Shown here in pieces: positions 45,437 to 57,300 of a stretch of DNA of 64,000 bases (positions are counted from its first letter, which is position 1; each line of letters starts with the position of its first letter). This DNA is from Dactylorhiza incarnata (Eukaryota > Streptophyta > Magnoliopsida > Asparagales > Orchidaceae), in assembly GCA_033032865.1 (NCBI GenBank), contig JAWHQI010000065.1, forward strand, positions 2,914,001-2,978,000, written 5' to 3'. The translations under genes were made by a program, and so were the position numbers. The notes below the pieces were generated by a model. That model was given only the letters and a program-made list of their open reading frames with translations, was not told the origin of the DNA and made no database searches.

Positions 45437-46501
45437 CTGCTCCGCGAAAACAGCCAGATCGACTTCGTTTCTAGGTCTTTTTGAGCGCCATTTTTTGCGT
45501 TTTTTTGTTCTAGGCCTCCTCCATCATCCTCAAGCTTCAAGGAGAGGGATCTAGCCCTACATCCATCATCATCCAAGGAGAAGGATGCTTTGGTCTTGTG
45601 GCCAGATCGTGACACGAAGAAGACGGGCCATTGGAAGGTAGTGACAGCCTTCTCTACCCCGGACGCAGTTGAGGACCGAGCTTGGACGCGGATTGACAAC
45701 CCAGCGATTCCAACCGTGAATCTTCGACAAGACTTCAGATTGGGTCGATTCCTTGCTTTCTCCCCTTTTATTTTGATGATTGTATAAGCTACATTCTTCT
45801 ATCTTTTGATGATGTGCACTATGAATCTTGCTTTGTAATGTTTAATTCATGTTTATGAGTTCATATTATTCATATGTGTGTATGAGGTGCGCCCCCATCC
45901 ATTTTCCATCCACATCCGTCATCACCCTCCACTCCATTACGCTAGCCTACTCTTCCATTCCGTAAGACTACTCTTCCATCTGCCAAGCTAAGCGGTGCTA
46001 ACGGCCCGTGCAATCCACCTCGACCCCGCCGGTGCAAACCATTCCATCCGCAAGCCTTCTCGTCCATCCGCCTAGTGAAGCATGGCATAGCGGCCCGTGT
46101 AATCCATTCGCCTAACGAAGCAGTGCGCTCAAGGCCTGCACAGTTCGATTCTACTTGCCTACTCGTCCATCCGCCCTTGCGAAGCAGCGCGCTTAAGGCC
46201 TGCCTAGTCTCCATCCCGCCAAGCGAAGCATTGCATAGGGCTATTGCATAGGAGTAGTTGTAATATTTTCTCTTTATTTCCACAATCCAAAACCCCCCGT
46301 TTCCGCATCCATCCGACTTAAAGGACTTCAATCTCAAGTACTTCCTCGATAGATAACTCCACCTTACCGTGTTCCTTTGAGATCGATACTCGGCGATTTG
46401 CTCCTCGTTTTATATTACTTGAATGATCGGTACACTGTCGTTTCGTGCCACCGTCTTGCTACTGCCTATAGCGGTGTGCTAAGATTTGCACATCAAGTTT
46501 T

Positions 46502-46519
46502 TGGCGCCGTTGCCGGGGA
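46502..46519 (+). other. Primer binding site, Asp tRNA
   Basis: TGGCGCCGTTGCCGGGGA lies six bases past the 5' LTR and is complementary to the 3' end of plant tRNA-Asp, the primer typical of Athila elements. Confidence 0.92.
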
Positions 46520-46726
46520 ACACAGACGTGTGAGTTTTCTTGAGAGGGAGAGCCGAGAGATAGTAGTTCTTCCAGTGTGTATAGCCGCTTTATTATTTTT
46601 GTTTGCTTTTTAATTATATATTGTTTGTTATTATTTCTCTCTCCCATTTTAAAGTTTTAAGCAAGTTTTCTAAGTTTTGTTATAATTGATTGTGTAGCTT
46701 TTCTGCCCAAAGACCTTTGAATCGCT

Positions 46727-47893
46727 ATGGATTCTGTGCCTAAGCTTAACTGCTATGACACTTTCTGCCATGCTATTGACGCCTTAAATATTATGAATGA
46801 TGAGCTACGTAGGACTTTGCGTTGTTTGCTTTGTCAAAATACGGATCATGTTTTGAAGGACTGCCCCAGGCTTTTACCTACTCCAATTCCTGACCGCCGC
46901 TCCTTCACTCATGACAACATTGTCCCTACCGCTCATTCTTTACACATGGAGGCAATCGTTCCCTCTACCCCTGAGCTTATCTCGTGCATGGACTCTTCAC
47001 TCCCTGTATATGGCTTTACTCCTAGTGATGACGATGATTCATTTGATGGCCAACAAAGTGAGATTTGGTAGCTCCATGATGAACTAGAGTGGGATGAGGA
47101 AAGTATTCTTTCCACTAGGGAGCCATTAGCAGATCTTTTTGCGGAGGAACCTGATATTTTACTTTCTGATTCTGATGTTCCTCCAGTTTCTTTGCAAACT
47201 TTTTCTACGCATATCTTTTATGATCCCGTCGAAAATTATTTTCAGGGTGATGTTCTTGACCTCCAAGTTGCACCAAAGTGGGATGATGAGGATGACCTTT
47301 CTGATGAGGAGTTATGCACCTCTTCATTGGTGAAGGAGATCTGTCGCACCATTGATGCCTTCGAGTTTTCAGATGCGCCTCGTTATGACTCTTACGACAC
47401 TGACAGTGATCATGCTTGGGAACCTGCCAGGAGTGACGCCGGGGCCACTCCTCCTTTTTTTGAACCTTTTAGTCCTTCATCCATTTTATTTCCTAATCCT
47501 CCTTCTAATAATGCTGATATTGATAAATTCATCCTTCCTGCTCCCTCTCCTGCTTCTATTTATGATATTTCATATATCCCCCTGCAGGTAAATGAATATG
47601 TGGACCCATTCTTAGGTGATTATGAGTGGCAGTCTTGGAAGGACAATCAAATGGCAATGATGAAATCCATCGCCTATTCCACCTCATCATCATTGCCTGC
47701 GTTTTCCTTGAAAGACTGGGTGCAAGGTGGAAAGCGCTACTTCATCCATGACCGCAGATTGGAGGAGAGGAAGAGGATGAAGAAAGATGAAATATGGAGA
47801 TGGAAAGCTCCTGATCTTCTGATGTGCTGCTTTTGGTTCTTCGGGCCCATCTCTTTTATTTTTTGTTACTATTTTAAATCAACTTATAGTTGA
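46727..47893 (+). pseudogene. Single ORF of the Athila-like element: CCHC, acidic, hydrophobic C-terminus
   Basis: One frame of about 388 codons from ATG 46727 to TGA 47891, broken once by TAG at 47069. Near residue 33 is a perfect CCHC knuckle (CLLCQNTDHVLKDC, 46823-46864), so a nucleic-acid-binding, gag nucleocapsid-like role is plausible. The middle is very acidic with SD/DDDD runs and proline-rich patches. Near the end is a basic stretch (HDRRLEERKRMKKDE), then a strongly hydrophobic segment (MCCFWFFGPISFIFCYYF). No capsid domain is recognised and the knuckle is near the N-terminus, the reverse of normal gag order. The function is unknown. Confidence 0.75.
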
Positions 47894-49619
47894 TCATTTT
47901 GAGGCATGTAATATTTAGGATTTACTAGCTTTTGCTTTATGCTTAGACTTTTATTAAAACTGCATAATACAGGTATTAAGTCCAGCTTAAGGAAGGGGTA
48001 AACAAAAGCGCTACTGGGAGACAACCTAAGTTTCTGTGCTTTTAGTTTTCTCTAACATGCTAATAGTTTAGTTTTACATATATATTTTTGCGTGGAGTCT
48101 TTTCCTGCAGGTGCGTGGCGATTTTCTAGTTTGGCGGATATGGGAGTGGATTCTTTAGTACATGCCAATCTTCTGGTATGCTCACTTGCTGAGCATTGGG
48201 TACTCTCTTCCCCTAGCTCTATTTTTTTATTTCCATAGTTACATATTGTGTTGGATTGTTTAGTTTATGTCTGGGGGGAGCTATTTTTTGTGCTCGCTCA
48301 CATGCACTATTGCATAGCATACTAGAAGCTTCTATTTAAGTTATTGTTCATTTTCATTGCACTTCACTGCACCCACTATGCACGCAGTTACTTGCGAGTG
48401 CTACCGTGCCAAATTTCCTTTTGGAATGGAGCCGGGAAGTCAATTGTGTTAGCTAAGAATTGTGGTTTGGAGTACGATGTTGACTCCAGTAGTGTTCTAA
48501 TCGAATACTCATGTTTTACATATAATTTTGTGTAGAGGTTATCTCTATTTTCATGCTTTGTACCTTTATTCTTATCTAATCTAGTAATTAGAGTTTTATT
48601 TTACTCAAATCATGAACCTGTGCCGATCTACCGGTAGTGTAGGTGAGTTGGTATCGAACACTAGATTCGTATTTCTCGAGTCGGGAGAAAGAGTTATCTT
48701 TCTCGGTGGCTAAGAACTCGCCCCTAGCGACTCTCGAAACATAGGCACCAGGTAGTTCTAACGCATTAGCATGATGTAGGCCATTCTTTGGGCCGTTTGA
48801 GCTTTGAGCCAAAACCAGAAATTCACCCTTGCTAACCAATTTTGAGCCTATCCCTCCTTTTCTATTTAGCTCCACCGCTCTCGCTTAAGCCAAGATTACC
48901 AAACATGTATGCGCACGTGTTTCGAGCTTTATAGTATAACTGATTATTGTGTTGTGCTGTTATTTATGGATAAACATTTGGATTGCTTAAGTTGAAGAGA
49001 AAAAAGTATTAATGAGCTGAAAATTAAAAAGATTAGCGCTTCAAAAGAAAAAAATAAGAAAAAAAAAATCCGAGCTTTATATTCTAATTCAGAAATTCTG
49101 AATTGTTTGATAGGAATTACTTTATATTGGGTGTTGGCGATGAACACATCAGCTTTATTTGTTGCCGGGGTTTACAAATTGTATTGCTCAAATGTGTTAG
49201 GTGCGTTAGCCTCCGAGTTTATCATTGTATATCCTACCGCAACCTAAGCCACATATTTACCTGAAAGCCCTATTGACTTGTGTGTAGTTTTACCTAATGC
49301 TGTGGAGAGAGTGTGAAAGTGCGAGCTTATGGCTCCCGACACCGATGGATTTCGGTGGAGTTAGTTCCGTATCCCGTATTTTTTGAAATACTCGTCTGAG
49401 CGTGTCTCTACATTCTCCCTACATGCGACTGGCAGATCACACTTGGTTCAGCTTTTGAGTAAACTAATCTCTTATTTACTATTTTAGATATTTGTAAATT
49501 ACTTTGCATAGTAGAAATTTCTTTTACGAGAGTTTTATGCACATGATTATTTGATTTCGCATATTATTCCTAGCCACAATCACCTTTCTAACCCTTGTTT
49601 TTCCCGTCCGCCGAGAGTA
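47894..49619 (+). other. Athila-type 3' non-coding tract with inner G-tract
   Basis: No credible gene. GTTTATGTCTGGGGGGAGC at 48263-48281 matches the style of the terminal GTCTGGGGGTG at 49647, so this element too has two polypurine-like tracts. Blocks at 48600-49550 align in text with 29100-30000. Confidence 0.75.
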
Positions 49620-49657
49620 GTTTGCTCGGGACGTGCAAACAGGTGAGTCTGGGGGTG
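49620..49657 (+). promoter_or_regulatory. Hairpin and polypurine tract
   Basis: GTTTGC-N9-GCAAAC (49620-49640) with CGGGAC in the loop, then GAGTCTGGGGGTG abutting the LTR. Confidence 0.85.
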
Positions 49658-51176
49658 TGATGAGTCCCATTTATATACACATACTTGGACTCATCGGGGC
49701 TTATTTTCATGCATATGCACTTCACTTTTAGTTCATTATTGCTTATATTTCACTTGAACACATTTCTTCACGAAGTGCACCTTTTAGGCCCGTTTTGGTG
49801 TGCATTTGCGCTCCATGTTGTTGGGGGTAAGCACATGGTGTTCCTCAACCCTTTTTCTTTATTTGGATTGAGCTGGAAGGGTATTCCCAGCTGTATGATT
49901 GATGTTTGGTGCTGTGCAGGTGGGTAGATCATCAATTATGCCCAATTTTCATGTCTGCATGAATCGCACGGTCGTGCATTTTCTTGACCCATGGTCGGCT
50001 GCGATCGTGCGCGTTCATTTACGGCCCAAAACAACATTCTGAATTTGGTCGTGCGTTTTTACGCACGGTCGTGCGTTTGGTCGTGCATGAACAAAATTTT
50101 GCACCTGTTTATAAATAGCTGCTCCGCGAAAATAGCCAGATCGACTTCGTTTCTAGGTCTTTTTGAGCGCCGTTTTTTGCGTTTTTTTGTTCTAGGCCTC
50201 CTCCGTCATCCTCAAGCTTCAAGGAGAGGGATCTAGCCCTACATACATCATCATCCAAGGAGAAGGAAGCTTTGGTCTTGTGGCCAGATCGTGACACGAA
50301 GAAGACGGGCCATTGGAAGGTAGTGACAACCTTCTCTACCCCGAACGCAGTTGAGGACCGTGCTTGGACGCGGATTGACAACCCAGCGATTCCAACCGTG
50401 AATCTTTGACAAGACTTCAGATTGGGTCGATTCCTTGCTTTCTCCCCTTTTATTTTGATGATTGTATAAGCTACATTCTTCTATCTTTTGATGATGTGCA
50501 CTACGAATCTTGCTTTGTAATGTTTAATTCATGTTTATGAGTTCATATTATTCATATGTGTGTATGAGGTGCTCCCCCATCCATTTTCCATCCACATCCA
50601 TCATCACCCTCCACTCCATTACGCTAGCCTACTCTTCCATTCCGTAAGACTACTCTTCCATCCGCCAAGCTAAGCGGTGCTAACGGCCTGTGTAATCCAC
50701 CTCGACCCCGCCGGTGCGAACCATTCCATCCGCAAGCCTTCTCGTCCATCCGCCTAGTGAAGCGTGGCATAGCGGCCTGTGTAATCCATTCGCCTAACGA
50801 AGCAGTGCGCTCAAGGCCTGCACAGTTCGATTCCGCTTGCCTACTCGTCCATCCGCCCTTGCGAAGCAGCGTGCTCAAGGCCTGCCTAGTCTTCATCCCG
50901 CCAAGCGAAGCATTGCATAATGGCATTGCATAGGAGTAGTTGTAATATTTTCTCTTTATTTCCACAATCCAAAACCCCCGTTTTCGCATCCATCCGACTT
51001 AAAGGACTTCAATCTCAAGTACTTCCTCGATAGATAGCTCCACCTTACCGTGTTCCTTTGAGATCGATACTCGGGGATTTGCTCCTCGTTTTATATTACT
51101 TGAACGATCGGTACACTGCCGTTTCGTGCCGCAGTCTTGCTACCGCCTATAGCGGTGAGCTAAGATTTGCACATCA
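49658..51176 (+). repeat. 3' LTR of the Athila-like element (1519 bp)
   Basis: Nearly identical to 44953-46495. The main difference is loss of one 23-bp palindrome unit. Ends TTTGCACATCA. Confidence 0.93.
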
Positions 51177-51181
51177 ATAAC
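51177..51181. repeat. Target-site duplication of the Athila-like element, right copy
   Basis: ATAAC, matching 44948-44952. Confidence 0.95.
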
Positions 51182-51251
51182 ATAAATATAATTGTTATCA
51201 AGAAGAAAATATCAACTCTCTCTTAGTGTGATGTTCTACCATTGAAGTAGG

Positions 51252-52845
51252 TGTTGGAGCCTATGTTCCGCATCTCTTGGTATGAGAATAACAAATACCG
51301 TGTTATATTTGATCTTGTATTCTATGTGTTTATAGTATGCAGGTTGTACAGCAACTATATCTACACATCCCTATAAATAGTATACTGAATGGAGATGACT
51401 CTCTGGAAAGAGAGCTAACGCCCCGCGTTAGCCGTTCGACGAAATTGTGCCTGATGAAACTGCGTTCGACGAACTCTGAAGGCCATTCGACGAACTCTAA
51501 AGGCCGTTTAATGAAATGAATTTCCATTCGACAAAATTGCGCCTGAAGAAACTGCATCCTACGAACTCTAAAGGCCGTTCGACGAACTCTGAAGGCTGTT
51601 TGACGAAATGAATTTACGTTCGACGAATTTATTGCAGTTCGACGAATTTTGAAGGGGAACGAAACTCAACGCCGACGTTGACTCTTAACGCCTGCGTTGA
51701 ATCCACAAACTGCCACGATCTTGACGGTTGCGCGATTTTAGCCACGACAGTGCACCTTCACTAACGTCGGCGTTAACTCTTAACGCCATGCGTTAGCTCC
51801 GATGGCTATTTAAAGTACAGCCCTCTCATTCTATATTAGATGATTCCAGAATTCTGATACTTTGGAGAGAGGTTCGTCTACAACAATTAAGAGATCTCCC
51901 TTGGGCTAATATGAAGATCTAAAGAAGATTTTGAAGGAGAAGGTCTAATATTCCATATGAAGGACGATCGTTTCATGAACGCCAACATCTGCATTACCTT
52001 CATCTTCACTTTCAGAATTTCTTGGGGAGTTTCCCTTTATTTATCTTGTAATCTTTTACTTTTTCCTTTTGTAATTTGTGTGGAGAAATCGTTCGGGGAG
52101 AACGTCGGATTCTGGGAAGGATTCCGTGGGTAAATTCGCCTTGTGTTGGCGACTAGGTCCTTGTGCGGCTTATGGGGTAATTCGCCACCTTGTGCGTGGC
52201 GACTAGGTCGAGGGTAGATCTAGGGGGTGGCTAGAGATCTTATCTGGGGATAGATAGGCTATAGCCAACCAGTCCCTGGGAGAAGGACCGGTGAAACATC
52301 AAAAAATGTTTTTACATATTCTCGCCTTGATTTCTAGCGTTATAGAAATCAAACATTTGTGTATTCAATTTATTATGAAATAAAATCATGTCTTTCAATG
52401 TTCTATTCAATTGATTTTATTTCCTCTTCAAGAATGTTTTAATTTATATTTTCATCAAAGTATTAAAATTAATATTTGTGTAATTATCTTTGAAATACAA
52501 TAATCTTTTTCATTATCTCTGATTTTCTGGAATTGTATTTCATTTAAGATTTCATAAGTAAAATCACTGTGGCAATCTTTTTGTTCTAAGGAATATTTTC
52601 TGGAGAGCTAACGCCCAGCGTTAACACTTAACGCCAGGCATTAACAACAGTTAACAAAAAGTTTTGTTTCTCTTGTTTAAAAAGGAATCTTTAATATAAT
52701 CTTTTCTGAGATATCAAAATATATTTTCTTATAAAATATTCCTAAACTTCGGTCACAAACTCTGATAAATTTAATTAAGATTTAAATTCCATAAAACCCT
52801 TATTCACCCCCCCCCCCCCATCTAAGGGCGTCGTAAGATCCAACA
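51252..52845 (+). repeat. 5' LTR of the non-autonomous Copia element (1594 bp)
   Basis: A TATA-like CTATAAATAG lies at 51371 (changed to CTATGATTAG in the 3' LTR) and TATTTAAAG near 51806 is conserved. Palindrome clusters are at 51414-51660 and 52607-52645. The 3' end has TATTCACCCC(n)ATCTA and GATCCAACA. Confidence 0.93.
51414..51660 (+). promoter_or_regulatory. U3 cluster: GCTAACGC-N3-GCGTTAGC and GTTCG-A-CGAAC motifs
   Basis: A perfect 8-bp-arm palindrome is at 51414-51432. Then about eight copies of GTTCGACGAA[AC] follow (e.g. 51464-51474), each followed by TCTGAAGG or TTTGAAGG. The TAACGC-N3-GCGTTA core returns at 52609-52623 in the LTR and at 54971-54985 in the interior. The GTTCG-N-CGAAC motif is also in the reverse Athila U3 (23225-23500). 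Confidence 0.8.
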
Positions 52846-52847
52846 CG

Positions 52848-52859
52848 TGGTATCAGAGG
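52848..52859 (+). other. Primer binding site, initiator-Met tRNA
   Basis: TGGTATCAGAGG two bases after the LTR, the same 12 bases as in Copia A. Confidence 0.9.
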
Positions 52860-52894
52860 AAGGTTATTCCAATACGGCTTCACAATCAGGAATA

Positions 52895-54390
52895 ATGGCG
52901 CTTTATGATCTCGCATCTTCTAGAGGGGATAAAATTTTTATGAAAATGAAAAATCATTATGTCCACCATTATTTAAGGGTGAAAATTATAATGGGTGGAA
53001 AACTCTTATGGAAAAATTTCTTAAAACTTTGGATATTGAAGTTTGGAATATTACAATTAAAATGCCCCCAAATATTTTAAATAAAAATGAAATGTTTTTA
53101 AATGCCAAATCAATGAATAGTCTATATTGTGCATTGGATCAAAATATTTTCAAACTTATTTATACACTTCCTAATGCTTATGAAGTTTGGAAATTTCTTG
53201 AGAATTCTTATAGTCTTCCTTCCACAGATGATGAATATGAGCAATTTCTTATGGATCCAAGAGAAGAAGACAACATCACAATATTGGACTCAATTGATGG
53301 CAACGCATCAAGCGAAAGAGAAGACGAAAATTCAAATATGGAAGTGGAATGTGAAGAAGATGTCAAAGGAACCCTTGGTTCAAATCTTGTCTCATCCCAT
53401 AACAATGTAAGAAAATCAAAAACTTCTCTTTTTGTAACAAATTCTATTTCTACATCTCGTATGCTTAAAATTGCTAAACGTAAAATTTTAAAGTTGAAAA
53501 TTGCTAATTCTAAATTACTCTTAGAAAATAAATCTTTAAAAGCAAACGATAAAGTAGAATCAAATATTGATGTGTTAAATTCTCTTTCATGCTCTTTAGT
53601 TGAAATTCCCACTCCTTGTTTTGTTTTTAATGATCTTAAAGAAAAATTCAAGGATACTAAAAAAAGGCTCTTAGTTTCTAAAGAACATAATGAAAAATTG
53701 ATAATTGAAAATGAGGCTTTAACTTGTAAGTTAAGACAATTAAAATCTTTTGTTGAAAAAATTCTAATTTCTAGTAATGTCATTCATCATAAGATTGTGA
53801 ATAACAAAGATAAATTAGCTTACAAAATAATTTCTAAAAAGGACCATTTTCATACATCAATTCATAAGGTATTTTGTTTCAAAATGAATTATGACCCTCA
53901 CAAAATTCTTAAGAGTCACTATTATAAGTCTCAATATATTTTCAATCATGACTCAAATTTAAAAACTCATATTCATGAAAATCAAACTATAAAATATTAT
54001 CCTTCATATTATAAGAGTATGTCTATAAGAAAGAGTGGAAATGAAAATCATCAAAATAAGAATCAATCATTTAAAACATATTATAACCCACTCTTTCAAC
54101 ATTCAATTTTAAAGAAAGGCAATCACTCTTATAAACTTTTAAAGAATCCATATAATAAAACTAATTATGATTATCAACATCAAGATATTTTGAAAAATAA
54201 TTTGAATAAACATGAATCCCCAATGAATTATTTTTCAAACAACTATCATCATATAAAGATGTCACATAATCATTTTATTGATTTAAGTGATAAACAACCA
54301 AAGTATGAATGGAGGCCCAAAATTAAAAACGAAACACTAGCTCCACTTGTAAAGGCCCATTCATCACTATCTCTCCAAAAGCCAACATGA
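52895..54390 (+). pseudogene. Copia gag-like gene, frameshifted near the start
   Basis: ATG 52895 begins a frame that shifts near 52962. The main frame is then open to TGA 54388. The N-terminal gag signature PPLFKGENYNGW and EVWKFLENSY identifies a Copia capsid domain. The middle (about 53430-53780) is rich in K/E/L with coiled-coil character. The C-terminal third is rich in Asn, His, Tyr and Lys. No CCHC knuckle is visible, although gag usually has one here. Text after the stop (WVPKGT, 54401) resembles the linker that normally leads into protease, but protease is absent. Gag alone could still form or join particles. Confidence 0.82.
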
Positions 54391-57300
54391 TGTATTTGGG
54401 TACCCAAAGGAACCATCTCACTTGGTCCCCTTTGGATACCTAAATCTCTCATTCACCAGGAATCATCGTATTGCATGAAGTAGAAATAAATTATAAATGA
54501 AATATCATTATTCTACTTCATGATATGCTTAATTGCTTTTTCTTTTGTTTATTTTTTGTTTTTGAGCTAACTTATTTATGATCACTTTATATATCATGAG
54601 ATATGACTTTCATTTTAAGCCTAATGTTTAACAAATCAAATTGAATTAAATTGAACATAAAGTCATATTTTTGTGTGATCTATCTTTCCTTTTTATATGT
54701 TTTATCCTTTTTAAATCCATTGCCTATAAATGTCTTATATTATCATTATGAATTGAATGCTAAATTTGCTAAATGATATTATCAAGACTAATGAAATTAC
54801 TTTTAAAATTGGATTTAAATGGACTTTTAGGGGTCTTAAGCTAAAATATTAAATGCATAACTTATTGCATATTTGTCTATTTTTCGTTGCTGCATATAAT
54901 AACCCCTATATTGAAAATCATAATCGAGAAAAATCAGAATCAAATAAATAAATAAATAAACATGTGTTGTTAACGCAAGGCGTTATCACTAACGCTGGCG
55001 GTAGCATATTTTCCTAAAAATTCTGATTTCTCTAATTATTATTTTTCTGAAAAATTATTTTACTATCATTATTTTCAAATACCTTGTATTTGTTTTGTCT
55101 AATTTCTTCAAATTAAAATAACAAAGAAAATTTACAAAAATGATGAATATCATTTCACAATCACCACCATGATCTATTAATATCCTATGCTAAAATTCAT
55201 TATAATCATATATCATAATTCATGATCCATCAAGACCAATCTTAAATCAACTAATTCTATCAACCTTAGGAATTATGAAATATATGATTGCAATTGGTAT
55301 TATAGTTTCATATCTTGTTTTGTGTGTGTGATGTGAATCTCTATTATTTGCATGTATCTCATTATCTTTAGACCTATGAATTAACTTGATATCAACAAGA
55401 TGAAATCAAATAGAATTATCAGTTCTTTCTAGGTCTATAAATTTTTAAAACTCTATAATTGATTACATGCAAACCAATTATATATATTTAGCATATTTTT
55501 CATAACATCCAAATTCATTATCCTAGATTTACTTCTTGGTATATGCTCAATTTATTGCTAGGATTATCAATATAGTGATATGCTAAAGGTAGAGAAACTT
55601 GAACTTTAAAATTCATGAGTACAATGTGGTTTCAAAATCCACTATATGTTCTAAAACTAAAATAAACTCATGTTTTATGAATCAATCCTTAGACTAAAAC
55701 GATTAGTATATCCATAATCATTAACCCATGACATCTATCTCACAATAGCGAGGGCGTAGGATTATGTGCATTAAAGACCTAACCTCTAAGTCATGTCTTG
55801 TCCTTAACCGGGGAGGGTTCTAGTACGGCCTTGCGAGGCACTGGGGGGAAAGAGTGCTAGGTTGAGCGTCGTCTTTTGTATGCATATGGGATTAACACCC
55901 CAACCTACGACATGTGTGCAGCTCCTCATGTCCATCCGTCTCTTAGTACGGGGCTATAATGTGTAGACATATAGTTAGGGTATATTATTCTTGAGTATAT
56001 TCATATTATATTCTTTGCATGAATATTATCTCACTCTTTATACTAAAATCATGCATATTTGTTTTTGTTCTAACATTGCATCTTGTGTTTGCATATTTTA
56101 TTATTTTGAGCTTTAATGATTTTACAAAACACAAGTACTTGAAAAATCACCAAAAACATGCTAAAAGAGCCTTCAAATCTAATCAATATACTCTGAAATT
56201 TCAACTGAAGGAAGGCCTCTTTATAGGACAAATCAATTTTGAAAAACATTTTTCAAAAAATCAAGAAATGCAGTTCTGTTTTGGCGTTAAGAAGTTAACG
56301 CCTAACGTTAGCTCCTTTGCTCCAAAATATTTTTTTTGAATAATTTGTGGTATTATTTTAATATTTTGTGTGTGTTTTATTTCTCTGTTTGTAAAACGTT
56401 TTCTATCTTTTTATTTCCTTTAAAACAAAATTTTATTTCTTTTAAAAAATATATGTATTTTCTCATGCATTATTTTGGGTGTATCTCTCTGCATAGAATA
56501 TTATTTACTGAAAGGGCTATTAAAGACTTCTATGTTTTCCAGAGAATATATATAAAAAAAAACAAATACAAAATTACAAAACAATTTCAATGAACAAAAA
56601 TATTTTTTTTCTTGTATGTGTGTTTATTGTTTTGTGCATATATAAAAAAATTTAAAAAATTTAAAATAAATTGATTGTTATTCATTGCCATTGTCAAGGA
56701 TGATAAATTATATCAATTAAAGATTAAATACAATGTTCAATTTAACATTCAAGTTTCTTAAAAACATTGTTTTGTATTTGTCATGCCTTGAAAATTATCT
56801 TGTTATGTGCAATGAAATTGATTGTAGATATACATGTGTAGAAACACTTAGCATGCCTCTAAGTATGAGTAATGTATTATGTTTGATAATAATTTATTCA
56901 CTCACTTATTTTTGATAATCTACATATGTTTACAATCTTATACTTGTATGATTGTGTAGTGTAATAACATAAATAATTAAAATGCATAAATAGATTACCT
57001 ACACAACATTGAATTGGTTATTACAATTCTTTGTCTTTCATGCACTTATTCTTTAGAGAAATGTGGTTTAAAATGCTATGTTTGCAAAACAAGTGAATTT
57101 GGAGTCCTTAGTCACTAAACTAAAAAACAAATAATAAATGACAAGGAAAACTCCACCAAGCACTACTCACCCTCCTGATAAGTCTTAATGAGCATTGTGA
57201 GGTTGAGCATCTTGGCTAAGAATTGTAAAGTGTCTTGTAGCAAACATTTATACATCACTTCTCTTAGTACACCGGATCACAAAAAAATTGAAAATAATGC

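Larger units (their letters stand above)
44953..46495 (+). repeat. 5' LTR of the Athila-like element (1543 bp)
   Basis: Starts TGATGAGTCCCATTT and ends GATTTGCACATCA. The TATA box is at 45428-45436, and a palindrome cluster is at 45261-45320. Repeated CATCCGCC / GCGAAGC blocks in 45900-46240 give a second, GC-richer repeat field. Confidence 0.93.
44953..51176 (+). mobile_element. Non-autonomous Athila-like LTR element, complete, 6.2 kb
   Basis: Two LTRs (44953-46495 and 49658-51176), an Asp-tRNA primer site, one ORF with a CCHC knuckle, an Athila-type 3' tract with hairpin plus polypurine tract, and a perfect ATAAC duplication. There is no protease, RT, RNase H or integrase. The Asp primer and shared 3' tract tie it to the Athila lineage. 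The LTRs are highly similar, so the insertion is relatively young, and it must have used enzymes from another element. Confidence 0.93.

Noticed and set aside
45427..45699. Minus-strand 90-codon ORF repeated at 50109-50381
   Set aside because: Duplicated only because it lies in both LTRs. No domain, and antisense to the LTR transcript.
56019..56593. Hydrophobic ORFs in the non-autonomous Copia interior as an env gene
   Set aside because: They come from AT-rich, low-complexity DNA, are short and out of phase with each other, and show no conserved motif.
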